Notes: generated by a model not told the origin, from the sequence alone. A DNA stretch of 64,000 nucleotides from Tatumella citrea (GCF_002163585.1 NZ_CP015579.1:62001-126000); one strand, 5' to 3'. Shown: positions 28,825 to 53,753, numbered from the stretch's first letter. A program made the numbers and translations.

Positions 28825-30635
28825 TGGAAGGACCAGGCCTGTTAACAGCGGGGGTGATTTATCTGGGGGCAGCGGTGGTCGCCGTTCCCATAGCTGCGAG
28901 AATCGGGATTGGAGCGGTGCTGGGTTACCTGTTGGCGGGTATTGCCATCGGACCATGGGGAGTGGGATTAATCAGTGATGTTGATGAAATTCTGCACTTC
29001 TCTGAACTTGGCGTTGTGTTCCTGATGTTTATCATTGGGCTGGAGCTGAATCCCAGCAAACTTTGGGAACTGCGGCGTTCTATCTTTGGTGTAGGTGCTG
29101 CTCAGGTCATTTTTTCTGCAGCGATCCTTGGCGGATTGCTTTGGCTGACTCACTTTTCCTGGCAGGCGGCGCTAATTGGCGGCATTGGTCTGGCGATGTC
29201 TTCGACCGCGATGGCTCTGCAACTGATGCGTGACAAAGGAATGAACCGCAGTGAGGCGGGGCAGTTAGGGTTTTCTGTGCTGCTGTTTCAGGATCTTGCT
29301 GTCATTCCCGCACTGGCTCTGATTCCTCTGCTGGCTGGCGGTGATGGTCAGCATCATACCGACTGGATTAAGGTTGGTATGAAAGTCCTGGCGTTTGCCG
29401 GCATGTTAGTGGGTGGCCGTTATCTGCTGCGTCCTATATTTCGTTTTATCGCCGCCTCAGGTGTGCGGGAAGTGTTTACTGCCTCAGCTTTGTTGCTGGT
29501 TATTGGTTCCGCGGTGTTTATGGATGCGCTGGGACTGTCTATGGCGCTGGGAACATTTATCGCCGGTATTTTGCTGGCGGAAAGCGAGTACCGGCATGAA
29601 CTGGAAGTCGCTATAGAGCCGTTTAAAGGGTTGCTGCTGGGTTTATTTTTCATTTCCGTCGGAATGGCACTGAATCTGGGCGTTCTGTATACCCACATTG
29701 GTGAAATTATCGTGGCGGTGATCGCGCTGGTTGCGGTGAAAACCCTGGTATTGTACATACTGGCTCGTATCTATGGTCTGCGCAGTTCTGAACGTTTACA
29801 GTTTGCCGGAGTGCTCAGCCAGGGCGGTGAGTTTGCTTTTGTTTTATTTTCGGCGGCAGCAACTGCTCATCTTTTTTCGGGCGAACAACTGCCATTGTTA
29901 CTGGTGACTGTCACATTATCGATGATGACCACACCATTGCTGATGCAGGGCATAGATAAAATTCTGGTTCGCCGGTTCAACAAGTCTGGCGATGAAACCA
30001 GTGAAAAGCATTATGTTGAAGATGATCAGCCACAGGTCATTGTCGTGGGCTTCGGCCGTTTTGGTCAGGTAATTGGCCGTTTGCTGATGGCAAATAACAC
30101 GCGGATCACGGTACTTGAACGCGATATCAGCGCAGTCAGTTTAATGCGTAAGTATGGCTACAAAGTTTACTACGGTGACGCCACTGAGCTCGAATTGTTG
30201 CGTGCCGCCGGAGCGGAAGGAGCGGAGTCGATAGTGGTGACCTGTAATGATCCGGAAGATGCGATGACCATTGTACAACTCTGTCAGCATCATTTTCCGC
30301 ATCTGAAAATTCTCGCCCGTGCCCGTGGACGTGTGGAAGCTCACGAATTACTACAGGCAGGTGTGACACAATTCAGCCGCGAAACTTTCTCCAGTGCACT
30401 TGAGTTAGGTCGTAAGACACTGATCAGCCTGGGAATGCATCCGCACCAGGCAATGCGGGCTCAGCTCCATTTTCGTCGTCTGGATATGCGTATGTTACGT
30501 GAGCTGATGCCTAACCACGATGATAACGGGCAGATATCGCGAGTCCGCGAAGCGCGACGTGAGCTGGAAGATATTTTCAACCGGGAAATGCAGCAGGAAA
30601 AACGACAGTTTGACGGTTGGGATGAGTTTGAATAA
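28824..30635 (+). CDS. kefB: KefB, glutathione-regulated potassium/proton antiporter
   Basis: 603 residues from the ATG at 28824 (the TTG one codon earlier is not used); E. coli KefB is 601. A CPA2 antiporter domain of 12-13 membrane helices (about residues 5-385) carries the family stretch [18 protein letters not shown] and [11 protein letters not shown] cytosolic KTN/RCK domain follows ([15 protein letters not shown], near 403-417, nucleotide-binding), where glutathione gating occurs. Coupled to kefG by overlap. Confidence 0.96.
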   Translation: MEGPGLLTAGVIYLGAAVVAVPIAARIGIGAVLGYLLAGIAIGPWGVGLISDVDEILHFSELGVVFLMFIIGLELNPSKLWELRRSIFGVGAAQVIFSAAILGGLLWLTHFSWQAALIGGIGLAMSSTAMALQLMRDKGMNRSEAGQLGFSVLLFQDLAVIPALALIPLLAGGDGQHHTDWIKVGMKVLAFAGMLVGGRYLLRPIFRFIAASGVREVFTASALLLVIGSAVFMDALGLSMALGTFIAGILLAESEYRHELEVAIEPFKGLLLGLFFISVGMALNLGVLYTHIGEIIVAVIALVAVKTLVLYILARIYGLRSSERLQFAGVLSQGGEFAFVLFSAAATAHLFSGEQLPLLLVTVTLSMMTTPLLMQGIDKILVRRFNKSGDETSEKHYVEDDQPQVIVVGFGRFGQVIGRLLMANNTRITVLERDISAVSLMRKYGYKVYYGDATELELLRAAGAEGAESIVVTCNDPEDAMTIVQLCQHHFPHLKILARARGRVEAHELLQAGVTQFSRETFSSALELGRKTLISLGMHPHQAMRAQLHFRRLDMRMLRELMPNHDDNGQISRVREARRELEDIFNREMQQEKRQFDGWDEFE

Positions 30636-30696
30636 CAAAGCAAAACCTGACCGGATGGCATTATTGCCTATGGTGTTCACAACAGGCAGGTGAGAG

Positions 30697-30891
30697 ATGC
30701 GTAAACGTTTTATTGCCGGAGCCGTTTGCCCTGAGTGTCAGCAAAAAGACACTCTGGCAATGTGGCAGGAAAACAATATTGATGTTGTTGAATGTGTGAA
30801 ATGCGGCCATCAGATGCGTGAGGCTGATAAAAAAGTTACTGAAAATATTCGGCATCACGAACAGATTATTGGTGTGTTTACCCCCGAATAG
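30697..30891 (+). CDS. yheV: YheV, small zinc-ribbon-like protein
   Basis: 64 residues with two CxxC pairs, CPECQQ (residues 11-14) and CVKCGH (33-36), which predict a zinc ribbon. Matches the YheV family (about 66 residues). Located 61 bases after kefB and probably in its transcript. Function unknown. Confidence 0.93.
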   Translation: MRKRFIAGAVCPECQQKDTLAMWQENNIDVVECVKCGHQMREADKKVTENIRHHEQIIGVFTPE

Positions 30892-31080
30892 TGCGGGTTT
30901 TATGTTTTTTTTCTCACTGAAACTTACACCGGGATTGAATTTCGCTACAATCAGCGCCATTAAGACCGGAGAGGAAAATTAAGGCGTTTTTTTCCGGTCA
31001 GGACCTCTCTGGTTGGTGTTATTGCAGGCAAGAATAAACCAATGAGACAGGATTTAAGCTCTCAACGGTTAGGAGATATC

Positions 31081-31629
31081 ATGAAAGTAGCAAAAGACCT
31101 GGTAGTCAGTCTCGCCTATCAGGTACGTACAGAAGATGGCGTATTGGTTGATGAATCCCCGGCAAACGCGCCGCTGGAATATCTGCACGGTCATGGTTCC
31201 CTGATTTCTGGTCTGGAAAAAGCACTGGAAAATCATGAGCCAGGTGACAAGTTTGATGTAAATATTGCCGCTGACGATGCCTACGGTCAGTTCGACGACA
31301 ACCTGGTTCAGCGTGTGCCGAAAGATGTATTTGTCGGTGTTGATGAACTGCAGGTAGGTATGCGTTTCCTGGCTGAAACAGATCAGGGCCCTGTGCCGGT
31401 AGAAATTACCGAAGTGGGTGATGATTTTGTGGTGGTTGATGGTAACCATATGCTGGCTGGTCAGAATCTGAGCTTCAACGTTGAAGTGATGGCTATCCGT
31501 GAAGCAACGGCTGAAGAGCTGGCCCACGGCCATGTTCATGGTGAGCATGGACATGATCATGGTAACGACCACGATCATGACCACGGTCAGGAAGGTTGTG
31601 GTACCGGTGGTTGTGGCTGCCACCACTAA
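31081..31629 (+). CDS. slyD: SlyD, FKBP-type prolyl isomerase and nickel metallochaperone
   Basis: 182 residues from ATG 31081 (MKVAKDLVVSLAYQV), with TTAGGAGATATC-like Shine-Dalgarno upstream. The FKBP domain with the inserted-in-flap chaperone domain spans about 1-150 (HGHGSLISGLEKALENHEPGD). The C-terminal tail (about 152-182) is rich in His, with three Cys near the end (GCGTGGCGCHH), the metal-binding part used in hydrogenase nickel delivery. The tail is shorter than in E. coli (196 residues total). Confidence 0.96.
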   Translation: MKVAKDLVVSLAYQVRTEDGVLVDESPANAPLEYLHGHGSLISGLEKALENHEPGDKFDVNIAADDAYGQFDDNLVQRVPKDVFVGVDELQVGMRFLAETDQGPVPVEITEVGDDFVVVDGNHMLAGQNLSFNVEVMAIREATAEELAHGHVHGEHGHDHGNDHDHDHGQEGCGTGGCGCHH

Positions 31630-31638
31630 TCATTCCTG

Positions 31639-31664
31639 AGGCAGCCACTTTGCGGTGGCTGCCT
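31639..31664. terminator. hairpin between convergent slyD and slyX
   Basis: AGGCAGCCAC, loop TTTGCG, GTGGCTGCCT: a ten-base perfect stem just after slyD and before the slyX stop. No strong T-tract on either strand. Confidence 0.55.
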
Positions 31665-31673
31665 GTATCGCCC

Positions 31674-31892
31674 TTAGTAATGGGGCGGTGGTGTTTCTTC
31701 TGACTGAGGGGCAACTAATGACGGTGCGGCTGTTTTGACTTTCTCTGCCAGCATTCGGAATTGATCCCGCATTTTCGCCATCTCAAGTTCGTGCCTGACG
31801 ACTATCTGATTCAGCTCTTCGATGGTCAGTTCCTGAAAAGCAATCTTGCTTTCAAGCGCTTCCAGACGTTGTTCCCATTCGGACGCTTGCAT
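31674..31892 (-). CDS. slyX: SlyX, small coiled-coil protein
   Basis: 72 residues, predicted coiled coil over most of its length ([20 protein letters not shown]), with a proline-rich C-terminal end (SEETPPPHY) typical of SlyX. Function is not established. It is convergent with slyD and divergent from fkpA, as in E. coli. Confidence 0.92.
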   Translation of the reverse strand: MQASEWEQRLEALESKIAFQELTIEELNQIVVRHELEMAKMRDQFRMLAEKVKTAAPSLVAPQSEETPPPHY

Positions 31893-32034
31893 TCTTTTTC
31901 CTCACAATTTCGTTTGCGTGCCATGATGCGCGATCTGTTGGGATTATTCGACCCCCCGGGACAGTAATTCACCGTTTTTTTGCTGCCATGGCGCTGTCTG
32001 CCTTGAAATTTCTGGTAATAGCCCAATAATCTTT

Positions 32035-32062
32035 GAAACTTCCTGATGCAAAAAAGGTCGGA
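32035..32062 (+). promoter_or_regulatory. probable sigma-E promoter of fkpA
   Basis: GAAACTT at 32035-32041 and TCGGA at 32058-32062 are 16 bases apart, close to the sigma-E consensus (GAACTT, about 16, TCTGA/TCAAA). fkpA is a known sigma-E target in E. coli. The implied 5' leader is about 110 bases. Confidence 0.55.
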
Positions 32063-32176
32063 GGTTAACAGAGAATGATCGTGCTGACGGTGTGTTACAC
32101 CGATATATACCGTTATAGTGTGGGTAATGAAAACACAATAATCACCGGGGTCTGATGCTTCGGTTGGGAGATATGG

Positions 32177-33004
32177 ATGAAATCATTGTTTAAAGTCTCA
32201 TTGTTAGCGACCACATTAGCCGTTGCGCTAAATGCTCCTGTGGTTATGGCTGCGGACGCCGCTGCCAACACAACTGAGCAGGCACCTAAGACTAATGCTG
32301 CATTTAAAGACCAGAACCAACAGTCTGCTTATGCACTGGGTGCATCATTAGGTCGCTACATGGACAACTCTCTGAAGGAACAAGAGAAGCTTGGTATCAA
32401 ACTGGATAAAAAACTCCTGATCGAAGGTGTTCAGGACGCTTTCGCTGGTAAGAGCAAATTATCCGATGCTGACATTGAACAGACTCTGAAAGCTTTCGAA
32501 GGCAACGTGAAAGCCGCAGCCCAGGCGAAGATGGAAAAAGACGCCAAAGAAAACACCCAGAAAGGTGATGCTTTCGCAGCTAAATTCGCTAAAGAAGCCG
32601 GCGTGAAGAAAACCGCCAGCGGACTGCTGTACAAAGTAGAAAAAGAAGGTACCGGTCCGGCACCTGTTGACAGCGATACCGTTGTTGTTAACTACAAAGG
32701 CACACTGATCGACGGTACCGAGTTTGATAACTCTTACAAACGTGGCGAGCCATTATCTTTCCGTCTGGATGGTGTCATCCCGGGTTGGACCGAAGGTCTG
32801 AAACACCTGAAGAAAGGCGGTAAAATTGAGCTGGTTATCCCACCAGATCTGGCTTACGGACAGAACGGCGTCCCTGGTATTCCACCAAACTCAACTTTAG
32901 TGTTTGAAGTCGAATTACTGGATATTAAGCCAGCACCTAAAGCTGATGATGCTGCTAAAGCGCCAGCTGCTGATACTTCATCAGACGCCAAGAAAGCTCA
33001 GTAA
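32177..33004 (+). CDS. fkpA: FkpA, periplasmic FKBP-type isomerase and chaperone
   Basis: 275 residues. A signal peptide (MKSLFKVSLLATTLAVALNAPVVMA) is followed by a helical dimerisation domain (about 35-140) and a C-terminal FKBP domain (about 155-255) with VVVNYKGTLIDGTEFDNSY, GVIPGWTEGL and IPPDLAYGQNGV. It assists folding of envelope proteins under stress. A probable sigma-E promoter lies upstream and a hairpin terminator downstream. Confidence 0.97.
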   Translation: MKSLFKVSLLATTLAVALNAPVVMAADAAANTTEQAPKTNAAFKDQNQQSAYALGASLGRYMDNSLKEQEKLGIKLDKKLLIEGVQDAFAGKSKLSDADIEQTLKAFEGNVKAAAQAKMEKDAKENTQKGDAFAAKFAKEAGVKKTASGLLYKVEKEGTGPAPVDSDTVVVNYKGTLIDGTEFDNSYKRGEPLSFRLDGVIPGWTEGLKHLKKGGKIELVIPPDLAYGQNGVPGIPPNSTLVFEVELLDIKPAPKADDAAKAPAADTSSDAKKAQ

Positions 33005-33012
33005 TATTGCCC

Positions 33013-33041
33013 ACCGCCGTATCTCTGCGGCGGTTTCTTTT
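33013..33041 (+). terminator. fkpA terminator
   Basis: ACCGCCG, eight-base loop, CGGCGGT followed by TTCTTTT, nine bases past the stop. Confidence 0.75.
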
Positions 33042-33170
33042 CCCTGCCATGATAAAAGCGCTGGCTTAAGTGATCGACATTTGCCAGACTGATATTTCTG
33101 ATGTTTCTATTTTTTGAGTCTGCCCGGCAGTGCTTATGACAGGCTCCTGCTACATAGGGTAATATCTGTA

Positions 33171-33893
33171 ATGTCTAATCCATTTAATCCCGGCGATATT
33201 TCCGATTATGAGCTTCCGGAGCAACATCCGTTTGAACCGGCAGACTACGACATTCTTAAATCGTATGAATCGGTTGTTGACGGGCTGGCAATGCTGATTG
33301 GTTCTCATTGTGAAATTGTGCTGCACTCGTTAGATAATCTGAATTGTTCCGCCATCCGGATTGCTAATGGCGAACATACTGGCAGGCAGGTAGGATCACC
33401 TATCACTGATCTGGCCTTGCGGATGCTGCATGATCTGCACGGCGAAAAGAGTAATGTGTCCCGTGCGTATTTTACCCGCGCAAAAAGTGGTGTGCTGATG
33501 AAGTCAGTGACGATTGCAATCCGCAATCATAGCCAGCGGGTTATCGGTCTGCTATGCATCAACATGAATCTGGATGTTCCTTTTTCACAGATCATGTCAA
33601 CGTTTATGCCTCCGGAAATGCACCAGGTAGACTCCAGTGTCAACTTTGCCAGTTCAGTGGATGACCTTGTCGCCCAGACGATGGAATTTACCATTGAGGA
33701 AGTGACCAATGATCGTAATGTCTCCAATAATTCGAAGAACCGACAGATTGTTCTGAATCTTTATGAGAAGGGTATTTTTGACATTAAGGATGCGATTAAC
33801 CAGGTCGCAGATCGCCTGAACATTTCGAAACATACCGTCTACCTGTATATTCGCCAGTTTAAAAATGGTGATTTCCAGGGGAGTGAACGCTAA
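33171..33893 (+). CDS. yheO: YheO, YheO-PAS/DauR-like transcriptional regulator
   Basis: 240 residues from ATG 33171 ([20 protein letters not shown]), the same length as E. coli YheO; an earlier in-frame start lacks similarity. An N-terminal YheO-PAS domain (about 25-150) is followed by a C-terminal helix-turn-helix ([27 protein letters not shown]). Target genes are not known. The stop overlaps the tusD start by one base, so it leads a yheO-tusDCB operon. Confidence 0.93.
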   Translation: MSNPFNPGDISDYELPEQHPFEPADYDILKSYESVVDGLAMLIGSHCEIVLHSLDNLNCSAIRIANGEHTGRQVGSPITDLALRMLHDLHGEKSNVSRAYFTRAKSGVLMKSVTIAIRNHSQRVIGLLCINMNLDVPFSQIMSTFMPPEMHQVDSSVNFASSVDDLVAQTMEFTIEEVTNDRNVSNNSKNRQIVLNLYEKGIFDIKDAINQVADRLNISKHTVYLYIRQFKNGDFQGSER

Positions 33894-34279
33894 TGCGTTA
33901 TTCACTGCTGGTGACCGGGGCACCCTACGGGACGCAGCAATCGACCAGTGCATTATTATTCGCCAGAGCGCTTTTAACCGCGGGTCATCAGTTAGACAGC
34001 GTATTTTTTTACCGTGAAGGTGTGCTGAATGCTAATCAGCTGACCGTACCAGCCAGTGATGAAACAGATATTGTCCGTGAATGGCAGAGCCTGCATCAAC
34101 AGTTCGGAACCGGGCTGCATATTTGTGTGGCAGCGGCGCTAAGGCGCGGAGTGGCGGATGCTTCTGAAGCGGCGCGTCTTCAGTTACCGGCAGACAATTT
34201 GCAGCCTGGTTTTATGCTGAGCGGGTTAGGCGCGTTCGCTGAAGCTGCTTCGGTTTGTGAGCGAATGGTGCAATTCTGA
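33893..34279 (+). CDS. tusD: TusD, sulfurtransferase subunit for tRNA 2-thiouridine
   Basis: 128 residues, DsrE fold. The conserved active Cys is in [13 protein letters not shown] (near residue 78), the residue that accepts persulfide sulfur from TusA. In the TusBCD hexamer it relays sulfur to TusE/MnmA for 2-thiolation of U34 in Lys, Glu and Gln tRNAs. Overlaps both yheO and tusC by one base. Confidence 0.95.
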   Translation: MRYSLLVTGAPYGTQQSTSALLFARALLTAGHQLDSVFFYREGVLNANQLTVPASDETDIVREWQSLHQQFGTGLHICVAAALRRGVADASEAARLQLPADNLQPGFMLSGLGAFAEAASVCERMVQF

Positions 34280-34638
34280 TGAACAGCGTCGCTTTTGTTT
34301 TTACTTCTGCTCCACATGGAACCAGCGCCGGCAGAGAAGGTCTGGATGCACTACTGGCAACGGCAGCTATCAATGAGCAGTGCGGGCTGTTTTTTATCAG
34401 TGATGGTGTATTACAGATTCTGCCTGACCAGCAACCTGCCAAAATTTTATCCCGCGATTATATTGCGACCTTTGGCGTATTGCCTCTGTATGACATTGAA
34501 CAATGTTATCTGTCTGCAGAGTCATTGTTTGCCAGGGGTATTCCGGCTGAGAGTGAGTGGGTATTACCGGCGCAGGTGGTAGCAATGACTGAAATTCGCC
34601 GCCTGTTGGCTGGCTACGACAAAATCATTACCTTCTGA
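34279..34638 (+). CDS. tusC: TusC, subunit of the tRNA 2-thiouridine sulfur relay
   Basis: 119 residues, DsrF-like member of the DsrE fold ([21 protein letters not shown]). It starts on the last base of tusD and ends 14 bases before tusB. It is a structural partner in the TusBCD heterohexamer. Confidence 0.94.
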   Translation: MNSVAFVFTSAPHGTSAGREGLDALLATAAINEQCGLFFISDGVLQILPDQQPAKILSRDYIATFGVLPLYDIEQCYLSAESLFARGIPAESEWVLPAQVVAMTEIRRLLAGYDKIITF

Positions 34639-34652
34639 GAATTGCACCGCAA

Positions 34653-34940
34653 ATGTTACATACACTTATGCGTTCACCCTGGCAGACGGATATCCGGGGG
34701 ATGATAATGCTGCTTAGCGCAGACGATGATCTTTTGCTGCTGCAGGATGGAGTTCTGGCAGCCGTTGAAGGGAATGAGTTGCTCCGGGCTTTATTACAAT
34801 CCCCTGCGACTGTTTATGTATTGCAGGAAGATGCCGCTGCCCGGGGTATTATTGGTCAAATTTCAGACGGTGTGCGAAAAATAGACTATAATGGGTTCGT
34901 TGAACTGACAGCCAGACATCAGCAACAGCTCGCCTGGTAG
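34653..34940 (+). CDS. tusB: TusB, subunit of the tRNA 2-thiouridine sulfur relay
   Basis: 95 residues, DsrH-like (MLHTLMRSPWQTDIRGM, LLLLQDGVLAA, YNGFVELTARH), matching E. coli TusB in length. Last gene of yheO-tusDCB; the str promoter follows 21 bases later without a visible terminator. Confidence 0.94.
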   Translation: MLHTLMRSPWQTDIRGMIMLLSADDDLLLLQDGVLAAVEGNELLRALLQSPATVYVLQEDAAARGIIGQISDGVRKIDYNGFVELTARHQQQLAW

Positions 34941-34961
34941 CACAGAAGTATTGGTTATTTC

Positions 34962-36005
<1,044 letters not shown>

Positions 36006-36050
36006 TCACCACGGTGTAGTTGTTAACCCGGCGGACGCTCATGTAGCTAA

Positions 36051-38213
<2,163 letters not shown>

Positions 38214-38236
38214 GACTACGGTTTAATTTTGAACAG

Positions 38237-39465
<1,229 letters not shown>

Positions 39466-39490
39466 TTGTCGATAGTTTAGAACCATCAGG

Positions 39491-39516
39491 AAAAGGGCGC
39501 TTCGGCGCCCTTTTTT
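39491..39516 (+). terminator. str operon terminator
   Basis: A-tract, GGGCGC, TTCG tetraloop, GCGCCC, six Ts: a textbook rho-independent terminator 25 bases after tuf. Confidence 0.95.
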
Positions 39517-39565
39517 ATTTTTAGAAACAGCAGCAAAGCGATCAAATACAAATAATTATTGTAAC

Positions 39566-39584
39566 GCTAACAATTCTCATTTAG
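39566..39584. promoter_or_regulatory. possible Fur box upstream of bfd
   Basis: The 19-mer GCTAACAATTCTCATTTAG agrees with the Fur consensus (GATAATGATAATCATTATC) at 11 positions and lies 45 bases before the bfd start. bfd is Fur-repressed in E. coli, which makes the site plausible; the match is moderate. Confidence 0.45.
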
Positions 39585-39628
39585 TATTGTGTATGAAATC
39601 TGTACGATGATGAATTCAGGACCGCGAT

Positions 39629-39823
39629 ATGTATGTTTGTCTTTGCAATGCTGTGAGTGATAAGGCTATCCGTGCCGCAGTTCGCCAACACCAGCCTGCA
39701 TCATTTAAAGAGTTGCAACGTATCGTTCCTGTGGGCACTCAGTGTGGTAAATGTGTGCGTTCAGCCAGAGAAATATTAGAGCATGAACGGGAATCAATGG
39801 TTATCTTCCTTCAGTCTGCCTGA
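39629..39823 (+). CDS. bfd: Bacterioferritin-associated ferredoxin
   Basis: 64 residues. Four Cys ligands for a [2Fe-2S] cluster: Cys4 and Cys6 ([10 protein letters not shown]) and the pair in [11 protein letters not shown]. Bfd docks on bacterioferritin and reduces its core so iron can be released under starvation. bfr follows 98 bases later. Confidence 0.96.
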   Translation: MYVCLCNAVSDKAIRAAVRQHQPASFKELQRIVPVGTQCGKCVRSAREILEHERESMVIFLQSA

Positions 39824-39921
39824 TCCAGCTATAAGTAAATTGCCTGCCTGAAAATTGCTGCTTTTTTGACTTCCCTCCACCGCCAACTACTCTGTTAGTA
39901 ACTGGAAACGGAGGATGTACT

Positions 39922-40404
39922 ATGAAAGGCGATAAAAAAGTAATAATTCATTTAAATAAACTGCTTGGAAATGAACTGGTTGCAATTAACCAGTATTTTT
40001 TGCATGCCCGAATGTTTAAGAACTGGGGCCTGATGCGACTCAATGATATTGAGTATCATGAGTCAATCGATGAAATGAAACATGCTGATAAATATATCGA
40101 GCGTATTTTGTTTCTTGAGGGGCTGCCAAATCTTCAGGATCTCGGGAAACTGCGTATTGGTGAAGATGTGGAAGAGATGCTGCGATCAGATCTCACTCTT
40201 GAACTGGAAGGTGCAGTTGACCTGCGTGAAGCAATATCTCATGCGGATAAGGTTCACGATTATGTTACCCGTGATCTTCTTATAGAAATTCTTGCTGATG
40301 AGGAACACCACATTGACTGGCTGGAAACCGAACTCGAACTGATAGGCAGGGTAGGGATCCAGAATTACATTCAGACGCAAATTAAAGAGCAGGCGGATAG
40401 TTAA
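39922..40404 (+). CDS. bfr: Bacterioferritin
   Basis: 160 residues (E. coli 158). Ferroxidase-site ligands Glu18 ([11 protein letters not shown]), Glu51 and His54 ([14 protein letters not shown]), Glu94, and EEHHIDWLE are seen, as is Met52, the heme axial ligand. It stores iron as a 24-mer. GGAGG precedes the start. The last 23 bases overlap the convergent prepilin peptidase gene. Confidence 0.96.
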   Translation: MKGDKKVIIHLNKLLGNELVAINQYFLHARMFKNWGLMRLNDIEYHESIDEMKHADKYIERILFLEGLPNLQDLGKLRIGEDVEEMLRSDLTLELEGAVDLREAISHADKVHDYVTRDLLIEILADEEHHIDWLETELELIGRVGIQNYIQTQIKEQADS

Positions 40405-41155
40405 CTAAATTGTTTAAAACAAAACATATCCATCCCGCAACCGCCAGATAGCATCCAAACGGAAGCGGGATATTTTCCTGTAGACCCGCAATGATTCTCC
40501 TTTGACAGCATAAAACAAATAAGGTCAGTACTGCAGCTATGACAACTACGGAGGGCAATATTTGCCATCCACACCATGCTCCGATAGCAGCTAACAATTT
40601 CATATCACCTCCACCTATTCCCTCGGTTTTTCTCCAGGCGCAATACAGGGCGTTGAGAAAAAATAGTGCGAGATAGCCAGAGCAAGCCCCTAAGATACGA
40701 GTCTGTGTATCAGCCAGCGAAAAATAATCACCTAGTAGTAGTCCGGACCACAACAAAGCAAACACCAGTTCATCCGGAAGCAGTAGCAGTCTCATATCGA
40801 TGGTTGCGAGCAGAAATAATAATGAAGAGAAAAAAATTACTGCGGTAAGTTGTATAGGGTCAGGGTGTAACCAGTAGAGCAGCAGGCAGACTGATCCGCA
40901 ACCAGCTTCCATAATCAGTAGTTTAAGCGTAATCCGTTGCCGGCAATAACGACAACGTCCCTTTAGCCAGATAAAACTTAGCAGAGGGAGTAGATCATAC
41001 CAACGCAGAAGATGGTGGCATGTAAGACAGTGAGAAGGCGGGCGACAAAATTGCTGGCATCTGGCAAAAAAAGAGTTGCGGGGACAGTAGCGGTCTCCGG
41101 CCAGACAAAGGAAACTGCCAAGCAGAGTGCCGAAGACAAATACAATGAGTGGCAT
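40382..41155 (-). CDS. gspO: Type IV prepilin peptidase (A24 family)
   Basis: 257 residues, polytopic (about seven to eight membrane helices). The cytosolic zinc-binding Cys pairs CLTC and CRYC lie at about residues 43-75. The two catalytic aspartates are in [15 protein letters not shown] and [16 protein letters not shown]. Such enzymes cut and N-methylate type IV pilins and type II secretion pseudopilins. E. coli has gspO next to bfr too, but there it follows a gsp operon, absent here. It could therefore serve HofMNOPQ or a pilin encoded elsewhere. Confidence 0.92.
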   Translation of the reverse strand: MPLIVFVFGTLLGSFLCLAGDRYCPRNSFFARCQQFCRPPSHCLTCHHLLRWYDLLPLLSFIWLKGRCRYCRQRITLKLLIMEAGCGSVCLLLYWLHPDPIQLTAVIFFSSLLFLLATIDMRLLLLPDELVFALLWSGLLLGDYFSLADTQTRILGACSGYLALFFLNALYCAWRKTEGIGGGDMKLLAAIGAWCGWQILPSVVVIAAVLTLFVLCCQRRIIAGLQENIPLPFGCYLAVAGWICFVLNNLVNYPPAL

Positions 41156-41327
41156 AAAAACTTATCCGTTGAGTAGTGTCCACTCAGCTTCTCAAATAAT
41201 TCGTTCTATTAATAATCCCTTGTGATTCTTTCCCGGAACTTAACGCATCTTATTACTCCGGGCACCACGCATTGCATTAAACTCCCGGAAATCATCACAT
41301 TTATGCTGTTCAAAAACGCATCAGCCC
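41156..41327. other. spacer upstream of the S10 promoter
   Basis: About 170 bases between the divergent prepilin-peptidase gene and the S10 promoter. It should carry the peptidase promoter. Only weak hairpins are visible and no gene was found. Confidence 0.3.
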
Positions 41328-41355
41328 TTGCTATACGGTCAAATATACGTATAAT
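41328..41355 (+). promoter_or_regulatory. S10 operon promoter
   Basis: TTGCTA (41328-41333), 16-base spacer, perfect TATAAT (41350-41355), then a GC-rich discriminator (GCGCGGGC) typical of stringently controlled promoters. Start is expected near 41362. Confidence 0.85.
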
Positions 41356-41361
41356 GCGCGG

Positions 41362-41846
<485 letters not shown>

Positions 41847-41865
41847 TCAGGTTTCGAGCGATTAA

Positions 41866-44258
<2,393 letters not shown>

Positions 44259-44271
44259 TTTTAGAGGATAA

Positions 44272-44553
<282 letters not shown>

Positions 44554-44558
44554 GGTAG

Positions 44559-46487
<1,929 letters not shown>

Positions 46488-46516
46488 TAGAATCTCTTTT
46501 CTGTGAAAAAAATAGA

Positions 46517-46546
46517 TGAACGGCTCGTCTGAGCCGTTCATTTTTT
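46517..46546 (+). terminator. S10 operon terminator
   Basis: TGAACGGCTC, GTCT loop, GAGCCGTTCA, six Ts: a strong intrinsic terminator directly before the spc promoter. Confidence 0.93.
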
Positions 46547-46576
46547 CTACCCATCTACGAGAACCGGTGTTATAAT
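46546..46576 (+). promoter_or_regulatory. spc operon promoter
   Basis: Perfect TATAAT at 46571-46576 in the context GGTGTTATAATGCCGCGCCC, the same as E. coli Pspc. The -35 (TCTACCC region, 46546-46553) is poorly conserved, also as in E. coli. Confidence 0.85.
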
Positions 46577-46645
46577 GCCGCGCCCTCGATAATGGGGCTT
46601 TTAAACGACCTGAAAGTTAGGTCCCGAAGTAGTAGTTGACATTAG

Positions 46646-47908
<1,263 letters not shown>

Positions 47909-47913
47909 GGTAG

Positions 47914-48228
<315 letters not shown>

Positions 48229-48255
48229 TTGTCACCAATTGAATCACGGGAGTAA

Positions 48256-48654
<399 letters not shown>

Positions 48655-48666
48655 TCGGAGGGTAAA

Positions 48667-49200
48667 ATGTCTCGTGTTGCTAAAGCACCAGTCGTTATTC
48701 CTGCCGGCGTAGAGGTAAAACTCAACGGTCAGGAAGTTTCGATCAAAGGTAAAAACGGCGAGCTGGCTCGTACTATCAATAAAGCTGTTGAAGTTAAGCA
48801 GGCTGACAACGCACTGACTTTCGCTCCACGCGAAGGTTTCGTTGACGGCTGGGCACAGGCAGGTACTGCTCGTGCACTGCTGAACTCAATGGTTATCGGT
48901 GTTACCGAGGGCTTCACCAAGAAGCTGCAGCTGGTTGGTGTTGGTTATCGTGCGGCTGTCAAAGGCAACGCAGTTAGCCTGTCACTGGGTTTTTCTCACC
49001 CGGTTGAACATCAGCTGCCTGCAGGGATCACTGCTGAGTGTCCGACTCAAACTGAAATCGTGCTGAAAGGCGCTGATAAGCAGGTGATCGGCCAGGTAGC
49101 AGCTGACTTGCGCGCCTACCGTCGTCCTGAGCCTTACAAAGGCAAGGGTGTCCGTTACGCCGACGAAGTCGTGCGTACCAAAGAGGCTAAGAAGAAGTAA
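48667..49200 (+). CDS. rplF: Ribosomal protein L6
   Basis: 177 residues. Signature [14 protein letters not shown] near residue 155. 50S protein near the factor-binding site. Confidence 0.98.
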   Translation: MSRVAKAPVVIPAGVEVKLNGQEVSIKGKNGELARTINKAVEVKQADNALTFAPREGFVDGWAQAGTARALLNSMVIGVTEGFTKKLQLVGVGYRAAVKGNAVSLSLGFSHPVEHQLPAGITAECPTQTEIVLKGADKQVIGQVAADLRAYRRPEPYKGKGVRYADEVVRTKEAKKK

Positions 49201-49563
<363 letters not shown>

Positions 49564-49568
49564 GGTAG

Positions 49569-50701
<1,133 letters not shown>

Positions 50702-50709
50702 GTGAGCTG

Positions 50710-52190
<1,481 letters not shown>

Positions 52191-52208
52191 TTTTTTCGCA
52201 TATTTTTC

Positions 52209-52237
52209 TTGCAAAGTCGGGTTGAGCTGGCTAGATT
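52209..52237 (+). promoter_or_regulatory. alpha operon promoter
   Basis: TTGCAA (52209-52214), 17-base spacer, TAGATT (52232-52237), the same elements as the E. coli alpha-operon promoter. There is no clear terminator between rpmJ and this promoter, so readthrough from spc is expected. Confidence 0.75.
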
Positions 52238-52244
52238 AGCCAGC

Positions 52245-52345
52245 CAATCTTTTGTATGTTAATGCGCTCCCATTTGAGTATCCTGAAAACGGGCTTTTCA
52301 GAATGGTGCGCAGTTAATTAGTAATAGGAGTGCATAGTGGCCCGT
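52245..52345 (+). ncRNA. alpha operon leader, S4-binding pseudoknot
   Basis: The region preceding rpsM contains CATTTGAGTATCCTGAAAACGGGCTTTTCAG (in pieces) and GGAGTGCATAGTG, nearly the E. coli sequence that folds into the double pseudoknot bound by S4, trapping the 30S subunit at the rpsM start. Blocks match from memory; folding not computed. Confidence 0.8.
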
Positions 52346-52693
52346 ATAGCAGGCATTAACATTCCTGATCATAAACACACTGTCATCGCATTAACTGCGA
52401 TTTTCGGTATCGGTAAAACTCGTTCCAAGGCGATTTGTGCCTCTACGGGTATTGCCGAAGATGTTAAGATCAGTGAGCTGTCTGAAGAACAGATTGAGCA
52501 ACTGCGTGAAGCAGTTGGCAAGTTCGTTGTTGAAGGTGATCTGCGTCGTGAAGTTACCCTGAGCATCAAGCGTCTTATGGACCTTGGTTGCTACCGTGGT
52601 TTGCGTCATCGTCGTGGTCTTCCGGTTCGCGGTCAGCGTACCAAGACCAATGCACGTACCCGTAAGGGTCCGCGCAAACCGATCAAGAAATAA
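52337..52693 (+). CDS. rpsM: Ribosomal protein S13
   Basis: 118 residues, started by GTG at 52337, as in E. coli, inside the S4-responsive leader. [19 protein letters not shown]; the C-terminal tail [14 protein letters not shown] reaches the P-site tRNA. Forms bridges B1a/b. Confidence 0.98.
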   Translation: MARIAGINIPDHKHTVIALTAIFGIGKTRSKAICASTGIAEDVKISELSEEQIEQLREAVGKFVVEGDLRREVTLSIKRLMDLGCYRGLRHRRGLPVRGQRTKTNARTRKGPRKPIKK

Positions 52694-52706
52694 TCGGGGT
52701 GGGTAA

Positions 52707-53099
<393 letters not shown>

Positions 53100-53114
53100 C
53101 GCCCCGTTTTTTAG

Positions 53115-53753
<639 letters not shown>

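Noticed and set aside
31069..31626. 185-codon reverse-strand open frame opposite slyD
   Set aside because: Shadow of slyD; its odd Val/Thr/Met-rich start is the complement of the His-rich codons.
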